Assembly: GCF_014649375.1 (NCBI RefSeq)
Contig: NZ_BMSX01000014.1
Span: 186,001-250,000 of the forward strand
Direction: 5' to 3'
DNA length: 64,000 bases
Source of the DNA: Streptomyces aurantiogriseus
GTDB taxonomy: Bacteria > Actinomycetota > Actinomycetes > Streptomycetales > Streptomycetaceae
Shown piece after piece: positions 52,980 to 62,235 of the stretch (position 1 is the stretch's first letter; the number at the start of each line of letters is the position of its first letter). The notes below the pieces were generated by a model. That model was not told where the DNA came from. It did no database searches and saw nothing but the letters and a program-made list of their open reading frames with translations. The position numbers were made by a program, and so were the translations under genes.

Positions 52980-54019
52980 TCAGCTCTTGGGTGGAGCCGT
53001 GCTGGCCCGGACCGTCAGGGTGGTCGCGATCTCCAGCCCGACCTGCGGGGCCTCCTCACCGCGGCCGAGCGTGAGTGCCAGCTCGGTGGCGGCCGCGGCC
53101 ATCTCGGTCAGGGGCTGGTGGACGGTGGTCAGGGGCGGGTCCATCCAGGCCACGACCGGCAGGTCGTCGAAACCGACGACGCTGAGGTCGTCGGGGATGC
53201 GCAGGCCGGCCTCGCGTGCCGCCTGGTAGACGCCGAGCGCCTGGAGGTCGTTGGCGGTGAAGATCGCTGTCGGACGGTCGGGCAGGGCCAGCAGGGGACG
53301 GGCCGCCGCGCAGCCGTCCTCACGGGTGAGCGGCGCGTGCACGACGAGTTCCGGATCGACCGGCAGGCCGGCGGACCGCATCGCGGAGCGGTATCCGTCC
53401 AGGCGGGCGCAGCAGTACAGCTGGTCCTGCGGGCCGCTGCGGTGAGGTGGCGGGTCGCGGCCCGGCCGCCGGACCAGTTGGTGGCACCCACGAACGGGAC
53501 GTCGTCCGGCAGTTCCGTGGCCGGGTCGAAGACGACGAACGGGATACCCTTCGCCTTCAGTTGCTCGCGCTCGGCCTCGGAGAGCTGGGCCACGGACAGG
53601 ACGCAGTTCGGACGCCGGGAGACGGTGTCGTCCCAGGTGGGCGGGTCCGTGTCGTGCAGCCCGAACTCGGACACCATGACGCCCACACGATGCTGGCGGG
53701 CCACCCGCTCGACGCCCCGGATGATCTCGACCGCCCACATGTGCTTGAGCTCGCGGAACACGAGTTCCACGACGTTGTTCCGGTTGGCGCCCGCGGGTCT
53801 GCGGTAGCCGTACTGGTTGACCAGCGCCTCGACCCGCGCCCGCGTGTCCGCGGAGACTCCCGACTTTCCGTTGATCACCTTGGACACGGTCGGGACGGAC
53901 ACCCCCGCCGACTCGGCGATGAACGCGATGGTGACCGGCCGGGAGGTGTCGCCCTGCCCGCCGTCCTTGTCCACCGGCCCGTCAGCTGTGTGGTCCGCCA
54001 AGGTCGCCTTCCCGATCAT
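52980..54019 (-). pseudogene. LacI-family regulator with internal deletion and frameshift
   Basis: The N-terminal part (HTH ITIAFIAESAGVSVPTVSKV-like, then hinge and first lobe) is in one frame to about 53440 and ends in ATRHLTAAAR. The continuation QDQLYCCARLDGYRSAMRSA, with the whole second lobe to 52980, is in another frame. Compared with the usual HLT-x-x-GHRRI-x-x-GP segment, about ten residues are missing at the junction, so this is a small deletion rather than a miscalled base. The start is probably ATG 54019. It lies between GH43 and GH5 genes that share its candidate operator. Confidence 0.7.
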
Positions 54020-54160
54020 CGAACCGCTCGCGCCCGGTGGAGGCCTGGCGCGAAAGCCGGTCAACAGCGTCGTGTGGTGTGCCCGGCCATTCTGGCACCT
54101 CTTACCGACGAACCTGTGGCCTCGGGCACCTCTTCATGTTAATTTCTCCGCCGCACCCAG

Positions 54161-54170
54161 CGAAAGTTTC
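54161..54170. promoter_or_regulatory. Operator-like site before GH5 gene
   Basis: CGAAAGTTTC, identical to the site at the GH43 start. It lies 110 bp before the GH5 ATG, on the far side of the damaged lacI gene, as expected if that regulator once controlled both hydrolases. Confidence 0.5.
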
Positions 54171-54279
54171 CTTCCCTCGTCGGCTCACACATCGGCCGAC
54201 TTGAGCACACCGCACGTGTCGAACGCGTCTGGCAGGGACCCGCCAAGGTGGGGCCGCCCCCAACCGGAAGGTGCACGCG

Positions 54280-55289
54280 ATGACGAGGAGACTGGCAAGA
54301 TTCCTTCCGCGACGACGCCGGTCGTCGCGCCCCCCGCGGAGACTGGCGGCGCTCCTCCCGGCGATCGCCCTGCTTCCGCTGGCGCCCGCCACCGCGCAGG
54401 CCGCCGATCCACCCGTACCCCCGCCCAGCGCCCCGGCCGCCCGCAGCGCGGTGGCAGCCATGCAGCCCGGCTGGAATCTGGGCAACACCTACGACGCCAT
54501 CCCCGACGAGACCTCCTGGGGCAACCCGCCCGTGACCAGGGAGCTCCTGAAGAAGGTCAAGTCGCAGGGATTCAAGAGCATACGACTGCCCGTCACCTGG
54601 GCATCCATCAGGGCGCCGCCCCCGGCCACCCGATCGACCCGGCCTGGATGGCGAAGGTGCGGCAGGTCGTCGACTGGGCACTGGACGAGGACCTGTACGT
54701 CCTGCTCAACATGCACCACGACTCGTGGATGTGGGTCAACAACCTCTCCACGGATCACGACGCCGTGCTCGCCCGGTACAGCGCCACCTGGACCCAGATC
54801 GCGGCGGAGTTCCGGGACGAGCCGTCCAGGCTGGTGCTCGAAAGCATCAACGAGCCCACGTTCAGCGGCACTTCCGGTGACGACGAGAACTACCGGCTGT
54901 TGGCCGAACTCAACAGGGTGTTCCATCGGATCGTCCGTGAGTCCGGCGGCGGGAACGCCACACGCCTGCTCGTGCTGCCCACCCTGTACACCAACGCCGA
55001 CCAGGGCCGGCTCGACGCGCTGGCCGCCGAACTGGCCGACCTGCGCGATCCCATGGTGGCCACGACCATCCACATCTACGGCTGGTGGCCGTTCAGCGTG
55101 AACATCGCCGGCTACACCCGGTTCGACGCCACCTCGGAGCAGGACCTCACCGCCACGTTCGACCGCGCTTACAACACCTTCGTCGCGCGCGGCATCCCGG
55201 TCGTCATCGGCGAGTACGCCCTGCTGGCCTACGACCACAACCGTCCCGGCATCATCGAGCGGGGTGAGCAGCGCAAGTACTTCTCGTGA
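54280..55289 (+). pseudogene. Secreted GH5 endoglucanase-like gene, frameshifted and truncated
   Basis: A signal peptide (LAALLPAIALLPLAPATAQA) and the GH5 start MQPGWNLGNTYDA are in frame from ATG 54280 (GGAAGG upstream). At 54599-54601 one G is missing from a G run; the next frame continues with HQGAAPGHPIDPAWM. The acid/base is in SINEPTFSG and the nucleophile in VIGEYALL. The frame ends at GEQRKYFS, where GH5 proteins normally have 60 or more further residues including the last barrel strand. Thus two lesions, one possibly a sequencing error and one a deletion. Confidence 0.75.
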
Positions 55290-55471
55290 ACCGCGGCAAC
55301 GGCCTGCCGGGCTCCGTCAACAGCGGGTTCGGCAACGCCCACGCGGAGACCGCGCCGTTGTCGTTGCAGATGGCCGTGGTCGTGCTGACCCTGGTCCCCC
55401 TGCTCGTGGTCTACCCGTTCATGCAGAAGGACTTCAGGACCGGTGTGCTCACCGGAACCGTCAAGGGCTGA
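55286..55471 (+). pseudogene. C-terminal remnant of a sugar ABC permease
   Basis: The sequence immediately after the broken GH5 end, in another frame, reads LQMAVVVLTLVPLLVVYPFM then a basic tail ending LTGTVKG. That last helix plus terminal ...GxxxGxxKG is characteristic of LplC/YtcP-type carbohydrate permeases. About 45 residues are recognisable. The rest of the permease, and whatever lay between it and GH5, is gone, so this is a deletion junction. Confidence 0.6.
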
Positions 55472-55494
55472 CGGAACCGCGCCGAGGCCCGCTC

Positions 55495-56406
55495 CTACTC
55501 CGGCGGTGTCGGTGTGTCGTGCGTGCGGTACATCGCCTGGATGTCGAGTTCCAACTGGACCGTCGGGCCGACCACCGCGATGCCGCGCGCCAGCATCGAG
55601 CGCCAGTTGAGCGTGTAGTCCTCGCGGTGCAGCTCCGTCTTGGCCAGGGCGGCGCAGCGCAGTTCCTCGCCGTAGCCGCCGTTGACCATGCCCAGGTAGG
55701 TCGTGTCCAGCGCCACCGACCGGCTCACGCCGTGCATGGTCAGGGTGCCCAGCAGTGTCCATTTGCTGCCGCCCCGGTAGGCGAAGCGGGTGCTGCGGAA
55801 GTCGATGTACGGAAAGGTGTCGACGTCGAGGAAGTCGGCCGAACGCAGGTGCGCGTCACGGGTGTTGTTGCCCGTGTTGATGCTCGAGGCGTCGATGCGC
55901 ACATGGACCCGGGAATCGGCCACTTCCTGCATGACCTGGATGCCGCCCTCGAAACGTTCGAAGCGGCCGTGCACATGAGCCATGCCGACATGCTTGGCGA
56001 TGAAACGGATCGCCGTGTGCGGCGGGTCGAAGAGCCAGGTGCCGGGGACCGGGAGTTCGGCCTGCCGGGCCGGCTGCAGCCACACGCGCTGCGGGGACAG
56101 GCCGGAGTCGGCGACGACCTCGACGGTCTCACGGTGTGGTTCCAGCCCTTCCGCCACGATCAGCAGGCTGTAGCTGCCCGGCGGCAGGACGGCCAGGAAC
56201 AAGCCGTACGGGTCCGTGGTGCCGCGTACCGAGACCTGGTGGCTGCGGAGTTCCGTCACCGTCACCTCGGCGGCGCCCAGGGGCTGGTTCACCGGGTCCA
56301 GGACCTCACGGAGGACGACACCCCCGCCGGCCGGGACGGGGAGCGTGGGGCCCGCGGCGCCTGCGGGGGCACCCCTGAGTCGCCGCCGGAGCAGTCCGAG
56401 GGGCAT
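55495..56406 (-). CDS. CarboxypepD-regulatory / YceI-like lipocalin-type protein
   Basis: A 303-residue protein joining two domains. Residues about 30-115 are a carboxypeptidase-regulatory-like beta sandwich (VLDPVNQPLGAAEVTV, TTDPYGLFLAVLPPGSYSLLI). Residues about 120-300 are a YceI beta barrel (GTWLFDPPHTAIRFIAKHVGMAHVHG-type start, then FLDVDTFPYIDFRST). YceI proteins bind long isoprenoids. No signal peptide is obvious; the short Arg-rich N-terminus (LLRRRLRG) precedes a Pro/Gly region. Its start at 56406 lies 30 nt after the second maleylacetate reductase stop, so it may be read with that operon. Confidence 0.8.
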   Translation of the reverse strand: MPLGLLRRRLRGAPAGAAGPTLPVPAGGGVVLREVLDPVNQPLGAAEVTVTELRSHQVSVRGTTDPYGLFLAVLPPGSYSLLIVAEGLEPHRETVEVVADSGLSPQRVWLQPARQAELPVPGTWLFDPPHTAIRFIAKHVGMAHVHGRFERFEGGIQVMQEVADSRVHVRIDASSINTGNNTRDAHLRSADFLDVDTFPYIDFRSTRFAYRGGSKWTLLGTLTMHGVSRSVALDTTYLGMVNGGYGEELRCAALAKTELHREDYTLNWRSMLARGIAVVGPTVQLELDIQAMYRTHDTPTPPE

Positions 56407-56435
56407 GGTGTTCACCTTTCGGTCTTCATCCGTCT

Positions 56436-57533
56436 TCATCGGTTCGGGTCGGTTCTCGTCGGTCTGGGCTTCGTTTGCGGCCGGTCGCCCTGGTACGCCG
56501 CTGTCAGTACGTCGAGGACGCCCGCCACGGTGACCGGGCGCGGGTTGGGGTACGCCTGACCGGCCGCCGCGCGCGCCGCCACCGCCAAGTCGGCTTCCTT
56601 CAGCCCGAGTTCGGCCAGGGAGCGGGGTGCGCCGAGACGGCCGGAGAGTTGCTGGAGGGCGTGCGGGGCGTCGTCGGTGTCCAGGGCACGGCCGAGCGCC
56701 GTCATCGCCTCGGGTGCGGCGGGCGCGTTGTGGGCGAGGACGTACGGCAGGACCACGGTGTGGGTCTCGGCGTGCGGCAGTCCGAAGGTGCCGCCGAGGA
56801 CGTGGCACAGCTTGTGGTGCAGGCCCATGGTGGTCGCGCCGAGGGCGGCACCGCAGAGCCAGGCTCCGTACAGGGCGCGACCGCGGGCGTCCAGGTCCGC
56901 GGGGTCGGCCGCCACTCGGGGCAGTGCGCCCGTCATGGCCCGTACGCCCTCCTCGGCCATCAGTGACACCAGCGGCGAGGCGTCCGGCGCGTACAGGGCC
57001 TCTGCCGCGTGCGCCACCGCGTTGATGCCGCTGGTCACGGAGAGGGCCACCGGGAGCGACAGGGTGAGCTCAGGGTCGTAGACGACGCTGCGCGGCAGGA
57101 CCGACGGGTCGCGGCCGGTGCGCTTGGCGCCGTGTTCGGTCAGGCCCCAGACGGGGGTCATCTCGGAGCCGGAGTACGTCGACGGCACGGCGACCAGCGG
57201 CAGGCCGGTGCGCAGCGCGATCACCTTGCCGAGGCCGATGGCGGAGCCCCCGCCGACGGCCACGCAGCCGTCGGCGCCGGCGGCGCGCGCCACCTCGACG
57301 GCACGGTCGGCGACCTCCGCGGGCACATGCATACGGGCCTCGGCGTGCAGCCCTGCGCACGCGTCGCCCAGCGCGTCCGCGACGGCCAGGGCCGTCCGGG
57401 CACCCCGCGGCCCGCTGACCACCAACAGCCGCCGCAGTCCCAGCCGTTCGGCCTCGTCCGGGGTCGCGGTCACGGAGGCGCCGGGCCGCAGCACGACCCG
57501 CATGGGCTGAGCCTCGTGGACGAACCCCCTCAT
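56436..57533 (-). CDS. Maleylacetate reductase (second copy)
   Basis: A 365-residue iron-alcohol-dehydrogenase family protein with VGGGSAIGLGKVIAL, VPSTYSGSEMTPVWGL and MGLHHKLCHVLGG, the marks of maleylacetate reductase. It differs widely from the first copy at 22-23 kb outside these motifs, so a recent duplication is unlikely. The start overlaps the dioxygenase stop (ATGA, 57530-57533). It is the third enzyme of a resorcinol-type operon, comparable to rolM of Corynebacterium. Confidence 0.9.
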   Translation of the reverse strand: MRGFVHEAQPMRVVLRPGASVTATPDEAERLGLRRLLVVSGPRGARTALAVADALGDACAGLHAEARMHVPAEVADRAVEVARAAGADGCVAVGGGSAIGLGKVIALRTGLPLVAVPSTYSGSEMTPVWGLTEHGAKRTGRDPSVLPRSVVYDPELTLSLPVALSVTSGINAVAHAAEALYAPDASPLVSLMAEEGVRAMTGALPRVAADPADLDARGRALYGAWLCGAALGATTMGLHHKLCHVLGGTFGLPHAETHTVVLPYVLAHNAPAAPEAMTALGRALDTDDAPHALQQLSGRLGAPRSLAELGLKEADLAVAARAAAGQAYPNPRPVTVAGVLDVLTAAYQGDRPQTKPRPTRTDPNR

Positions 57534-58399
57534 GACCGGGACGGATTCAGTACGAGGTCGAAGCGCGCGTGCCGGAAGGGGTTCGGGACGCCGAACTCCC
57601 GCGCCAGAGACGGATCGTCGGTCTCGGTGAAGTCCTGGACGAGGCTCTCCTTGACCGCGAACACGGCGTCCGAGTCGAGGTGGTCGCTGCCGGCCACGAA
57701 GATGTGCGTGGTGACCGGCGCATGGCCTTCGGCCGAGGCGATGAAGTGGATGTGGGCCGGGCGGTAGGGGTGCCGGCCCGTCGCCCGCAGGAGGTCCCCG
57801 ACGGGGCCGTCCGTGGGGATCGGGTACGGGCTCGGCACACAGGTGCGGAACCAGAAACGGCCCTCGGCGTCCGCGGTGAACAGCCCTCGCCCGTTGCCCG
57901 GCGGCTGGACCTCGGGCTGCTGGACGTCGTAGTAGCCCTCGGCGTTCGCCTGCCAGACGTCGAGGACCGCGCCGGGCAGCGGCGTGCCGTCCCGGGACAG
58001 CACGCGCCCGCTGACCACGCACGGCTCTCCGCCGCCGACCAGGTCGATGTCCGCGCCGAGTTCACGGACCGGGGACTCGGTCATGTGGAAGGGGCCGAGC
58101 ACGGTCGACTCCGTCACGTCCCCGCGGCCGTCGCTGTTGATCGTCTCGACGAGCATCGAGACGCCGAGCACGTCCGACAGGAGGACGAACTCCTGCCGGG
58201 TGTCGGTGCAGGTCTGCCCGGTCGCCGTCAGGAAGTCGATCGCCTGCTCCCACTCCGCCATGGTCGGCTCGGTCTCACGGACGAAGGCGTGCAGGTGGCG
58301 GGTGAGGGCGGCGAGCAGCTCGCTCAGCCGGGGGTCGGCCGTGCCCTTGAGGCTGTCGACGACGGCCTCGGTGAGGTGGGTGGTGTATGCGGTGGTCAT
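57530..58399 (-). CDS. Hydroxyquinol 1,2-dioxygenase (second copy)
   Basis: A 289-residue intradiol dioxygenase with TRQEFVLLSDVLGVSML, STVLGPFHM, EGYYDVQQPE, the Tyr in SPYPIPTDGPVG and iron histidines in PAHIHFIA. It shares the hydroxyquinol-type N-terminal domain with the copy at 23.2 kb but differs in most surface positions. The gene order hydroxylase-dioxygenase-reductase on one strand matches a RolHDM-like route from resorcinol to 3-oxoadipate. It follows the hydroxylase gene by 18 nt. Confidence 0.9.
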   Translation of the reverse strand: MTTAYTTHLTEAVVDSLKGTADPRLSELLAALTRHLHAFVRETEPTMAEWEQAIDFLTATGQTCTDTRQEFVLLSDVLGVSMLVETINSDGRGDVTESTVLGPFHMTESPVRELGADIDLVGGGEPCVVSGRVLSRDGTPLPGAVLDVWQANAEGYYDVQQPEVQPPGNGRGLFTADAEGRFWFRTCVPSPYPIPTDGPVGDLLRATGRHPYRPAHIHFIASAEGHAPVTTHIFVAGSDHLDSDAVFAVKESLVQDFTETDDPSLAREFGVPNPFRHARFDLVLNPSRS

Positions 58400-58417
58400 G
58401 TCCGGGGATCCTTCCGG

Positions 58418-60175
58418 TCAGGCATGCCCGAGGATGCGCCGCACCGCCTCGGTCAGCAACCGCTCGGCCTCCTCGCCGGAGGCGGCCGCCGTCGCGTGCC
58501 GGAAAGCGACGTATCCGTCCGGCCGTACGAGGAGCGCTCCCCCGTCGGCCACCTCGCTGAGCCTCGCCCAGTCCCCGTACGGGTCCTCGTACTCCTGACC
58601 GGGTCCGATGACGACGGTGGCGATCTTCGGCCCCTGTGCCTCGGCCGCCCGTACCCAGTCCGCGCCGCCGATGCCGGTGATCAGGGTGAATCGGCCCTGC
58701 CCGACGGTGTCGAGCGTGGACAGGGTGCGCGTGCCCGAGGTGATCCAGGCATGCGGGAGCTTGGCGCCGGGGCGGGAGGTGGGCTGGTGGTACAGCTCGG
58801 GGTCGCGGTCGAAGCCGGGGTCGGGGGTGCCGTCGGGGAGGATCGCTTCCGACGTGTACCGCTGGTTGAGGTCGACGCCGTGCGCGTTGAACTCGTACAC
58901 CTTGAAGGCGATCGCCTCGCGCAGCTTCGTCCGCTGCTTCTGCGCCGCCTCGGTGTCCTCCTTGCGGGCCGCGATGTTGGCCCACAGCTGCTCGGGGGTC
59001 TGCGGGGAGAGCCCGTCGAGCGCCTCGAAGATCGGGGCGGTCTCACCGATGGACTTGTTGGCGCGGGTGACGATCTGCCTGCCGATCGGGGCGCGCTCGG
59101 CGGTGTAGGAGTCCAGCAGCTTCGGGGAGGCGGTGCCCTCGAGGACGAGCTTGAGCTTCCAGGCCAGGTTGTAGGAGTCCTGGATGGAGGTGTTGGAGCC
59201 GAGGCCGTTGGACGGCGGGTGGCGGTGCGTGGCGTCACCTGCGCAGAAGACGCGGCCGTTGGAGTAGGTCTCGGCGTACATCTCGTTGACGGTCCAGGCC
59301 GAGGACGACTTGATGGTCACCGGGATCTCGTCGTCGCCGACCAGCTTGCGGACGACGGACTCGGCGTACTCGGTGGTCAGGTCGGGGGCGCCCGCCGTCA
59401 CGTCGTACCCCCAGACGATCAGCCACTCGTTCCAGGGCCTCACGCAGCGCACCAGGCCCGCTCCGATGCCGCCGACGGTGGCACCCGGGGCGAGCACCCA
59501 GTACAGGGTGGACGGCCGGTGGGCGGTGTACTTCGACAGGTCCGCGTCGAAGACGATGTTGATGCTGCCGGCGACACCCATCTGGCCGCCCATGGGCAGC
59601 CCGGCGTCCTCGGCGACCTGCGAGCGGCCGCCGTCGGCGCCGATGAGGTACTGGGCGCGGATGGTGTACTCGTCGCCGCGCAGCCGGTCCTCGACGGTGA
59701 CCGTCACCCCGTCTGCGTCCTGGACGAAGGACTTGTAGACGGTGCTGAAGCGCAGCTGCGTGCCGCGCGCGACCGCCGCGTCGACGAGCACCGGTTCCAT
59801 GAGGTGCTGGGGCATGTCGCACATGCGGGTGGGGCTGGCGAGGTCGTGCGCGGCCTGGACGAGCGGGTCGTTGCCCCAGGAGCGGACCCGGCCGAGTTCC
59901 TCGCCGGCGAGGCTGGTGCAGAAGGTCGTGTCGCCCATCAGGTGCTGGGGCGTGGCCTTCGCGACGACCTCCTGCTCCACGCCGAGGTCGCGCAGCACCT
60001 CCATGGTGCGCTGGTTGGTGATGTGCGCCCGGGGCGTGTCGGCGAGGCTCGCGTAACGGGTGACGACGATGTTCGGTACGCCGTAGGTGCTCAGGGCGAG
60101 CGCGGCGGAGGCGCCCGCGGGGCCACTGCCCACGATCAGTACGTCGGTCACGACATCGGGCTCGACGGTGTGCAC
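58418..60175 (-). CDS. FAD-dependent phenol/resorcinol hydroxylase (TfdB/RolH-like)
   Basis: About 585 residues, a larger flavin monooxygenase of the TfdB/PheA group. FAD motif VLIVGSGPAGASAA, DG motif IGADGGRSQVAEDAG, GD motif FCAGDATHRHPPSNGLG, and a thioredoxin-like C-terminal domain from about residue 440. It is of a different lineage from the MhpA-like hydroxylase at 19 kb. I prefer the GTG at 60175 (TGGAG 9 nt upstream); an ATG at 60223 is possible and would leave only 25 bp to the operator repeats. Likely resorcinol to hydroxyquinol, judging from the next two genes. Confidence 0.83.
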   Translation of the reverse strand: MHTVEPDVVTDVLIVGSGPAGASAALALSTYGVPNIVVTRYASLADTPRAHITNQRTMEVLRDLGVEQEVVAKATPQHLMGDTTFCTSLAGEELGRVRSWGNDPLVQAAHDLASPTRMCDMPQHLMEPVLVDAAVARGTQLRFSTVYKSFVQDADGVTVTVEDRLRGDEYTIRAQYLIGADGGRSQVAEDAGLPMGGQMGVAGSINIVFDADLSKYTAHRPSTLYWVLAPGATVGGIGAGLVRCVRPWNEWLIVWGYDVTAGAPDLTTEYAESVVRKLVGDDEIPVTIKSSSAWTVNEMYAETYSNGRVFCAGDATHRHPPSNGLGSNTSIQDSYNLAWKLKLVLEGTASPKLLDSYTAERAPIGRQIVTRANKSIGETAPIFEALDGLSPQTPEQLWANIAARKEDTEAAQKQRTKLREAIAFKVYEFNAHGVDLNQRYTSEAILPDGTPDPGFDRDPELYHQPTSRPGAKLPHAWITSGTRTLSTLDTVGQGRFTLITGIGGADWVRAAEAQGPKIATVVIGPGQEYEDPYGDWARLSEVADGGALLVRPDGYVAFRHATAAASGEEAERLLTEAVRRILGHA

Positions 60176-60248
60176 GGGGGAACGCTCCAGGGATGAGGAC
60201 GGGCGCCGACTGTTCAAGATCATGTAGGCGGTTCCGGGAGCGTGGGTG

Positions 60249-60299
60249 TCTCAATAAGAGACAGTGCGTCGGGGCCTCGACAAGAGACCGTGCGTCGGG
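60249..60299. promoter_or_regulatory. Twin 25-bp activator-type repeats in divergent promoter
   Basis: Two direct copies (60249-60273, 60275-60299) share the pattern YCTC-N5-GAGAC, then TGCGTCGGG. The first contains the perfect inverted repeat TGTCTC-AATAA-GAGACA (60247-60263). The period is 26 bp. They lie between the hydroxylase operon and the NtrC/Fis-like regulator and look like its binding sites. Confidence 0.7.
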
Positions 60300-60361
60300 C
60301 GCGCCGCGGAGGGAACTCGGTGGTTGCGTGTTCAACCGCTCCCGGTAGGGTGAGCGGTGCC

Positions 60362-62146
60362 GTGACCACCGCAGAGCGCCCCTCCGTCCGCCCTCCGCTC
60401 GCCGCGCTGCGCAGGGCCCGCGAACTGTTCCTGCAGGGACAGCAACTGCCGGACGGGATACCGGAAGAAGTCGTGGCCGGATGGAAGCGTGCCCGGTTCT
60501 TCGGTGTGCGGCACGACGTGCGGGACCCGGTGCCGGACGCCCGCCGGCCTTCCGCACAGCCGGCCGACTCCCCTCTGTTGGCCGCGGCCCGGCCCGTACT
60601 CGAACGCATCGCCCCGGCCCTGGACACCGGGCAGGCGGCGCTCCTGCTCACCGACGAGCGGCTGCGGGTCCTGTGGATCACCGGAAGCGTGCCGGACCAC
60701 CCCCGCTCCGACCTCTCCGAGCAGCTGGTCGGCCACAACAGCGCCGCCCTCGCGCGGCACACCGGCCGCCGCGCCGAGGTGCACGGCCCCGAGCACTTCC
60801 TCGACTCGTGGCAGGACCTCTCGGCGGTCAGCGTGCCGATCCGGGCGCCCGAGACCGGACAGACGCTGGGCACGGTGACCGTGACCTCCCGGCTGTGCGC
60901 CGAGTGCGCACCGCATCCGGGCGCCCCGCTCGCCGAGGCCGCGGCGATCGCCGTCGAAGCGGAACTCCTCGCACGGTCGCGGGCGGCGGAACGGGTCCTG
61001 CTGGACGCGTATCTGCGGGCCGTGGGAGAGCGAGGACGCGCGGTCGTCGCCCTCGACGGACGCAACCGGCTCGTCAGCGAGGCGGCGGGACAGCTGCTGT
61101 CGCCGGAGGGGCTGGAGGCGCTGGAGCGGAGCACGGTCGCCCTGCTCCGGGGCTCGGCCGGGAGGGGCCCGCATACGACAACCGGCCCTTCCGACGGGTC
61201 CGGAGCGGCAGCCGGCCCGGCACCTTCGGCCTCGTACCGCATCCGGCTCCCGGACGGCACGGGGTCTACCGCGACCGTCACCCCTGTGCCCCACGAGGGT
61301 TCGGTGGTCGGCGCGGTCGCCGTGCTGGAGCAGGTGGGGCACACGGCCGTGACGCCGGCCGCGCGGCCCGACGTCGGACTGGCCGGGCGATCGGTGCCCT
61401 GGCGCCATGCGGTCGGCCGTGCGAGGGAGTTGACCAGGTCCTCCGAGCCCCTGCTCCTCGTCGGCGAGCGCGGCACCGGGAAGACCTCGCTGGCACGCGA
61501 ACTGGTGGCGGGCTCCCTCGTCCTGGACGCGGCGGAAGGTGAACCGCCCGCCGACTTCGGCGGGTTGCTGAACGGTCGCCCGCTCCTCCTCCGCCATGTG
61601 GAGCGTCTCGCGCAGCCCGGCACAGCGGCCCTCAACTCGCTGCTCACCGCGCATCCAGGCGTACCTCTGCTGGTCACCTACACCCCCGGAACGCCGCCGG
61701 GCCCCTGTCTCCAACGGCTCCTGGACACCCTGGCAGCACGCTCGGTCACCCTCCCCGCGCTGCGCGACCGGCCCGAGGACATCAGGGAGTTGCTCACGGC
61801 CCTGGCTCCCAGGCCCTCCGCGGGACAGCCCCCGCTCACCTGGACTCTGGACGCGCTGCGCGCTCTCGAGCAGCACCCGTGGCCGGGCAACGTCACCGAA
61901 CTCACCCACCTGGTCCGCGCGTTGGCCGAGCGCCGTCGCACGACTGGACCCGTCCGGCGGAGCGAACTCCCGGACCCCGTGCGTGAGGGACCCGCGCCCC
62001 GGCCGCTGAGCCCGATGGAGCATGCCGAGCGCGCCGCCATACTGGACGCCCTTCGCCGCCACGGCGGCAACAAGGCCCGCACGGCGGCGGCCCTGGGCAT
62101 CGCCCGTGCCACGCTGTACCGGAAGCTGCGGGGCTACCGGGGCTGA
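60362..62146 (+). CDS. NtrC/AcoR-like activator with degenerate AAA+ domain
   Basis: A 594-residue regulator. A GAF-like sensor region (about 40-215) contains LLTDERLRVLWITGSVPDH and LSAVSVPIRAPETGQTLGT. A weak PAS-like segment (about 235-335) follows, then a reduced AAA+ domain with Walker A VGERGTGKT (near 385) and LPALRDRPEDIRELL but no GAFTGA loop. The Fis-type HTH ends the protein (HGGNKARTAAALGIARATLY). The missing GAFTGA means it should not work with sigma-54, in line with actinomycetes. Start chosen at GTG 60362 (AGGGTGAG 7 nt away). Divergent from the resorcinol operon, its likely target. Confidence 0.85.
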   Translation: MTTAERPSVRPPLAALRRARELFLQGQQLPDGIPEEVVAGWKRARFFGVRHDVRDPVPDARRPSAQPADSPLLAAARPVLERIAPALDTGQAALLLTDERLRVLWITGSVPDHPRSDLSEQLVGHNSAALARHTGRRAEVHGPEHFLDSWQDLSAVSVPIRAPETGQTLGTVTVTSRLCAECAPHPGAPLAEAAAIAVEAELLARSRAAERVLLDAYLRAVGERGRAVVALDGRNRLVSEAAGQLLSPEGLEALERSTVALLRGSAGRGPHTTTGPSDGSGAAAGPAPSASYRIRLPDGTGSTATVTPVPHEGSVVGAVAVLEQVGHTAVTPAARPDVGLAGRSVPWRHAVGRARELTRSSEPLLLVGERGTGKTSLARELVAGSLVLDAAEGEPPADFGGLLNGRPLLLRHVERLAQPGTAALNSLLTAHPGVPLLVTYTPGTPPGPCLQRLLDTLAARSVTLPALRDRPEDIRELLTALAPRPSAGQPPLTWTLDALRALEQHPWPGNVTELTHLVRALAERRRTTGPVRRSELPDPVREGPAPRPLSPMEHAERAAILDALRRHGGNKARTAAALGIARATLYRKLRGYRG

Positions 62147-62235
62147 AGACATCGCCGCGGTGCCCGTCCGCCGGCGGTCGCGCCGCCTCCGCCGGCGGTC
62201 GCACTGCCCCCGGACCTGCGGAGCCCCCGGGTCTC

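Noticed and set aside
57569..60196. Plus-strand frame of 875 codons over the resorcinol operon
   Set aside because: Antisense shadow of a dioxygenase and a flavin hydroxylase that both carry complete motifs.
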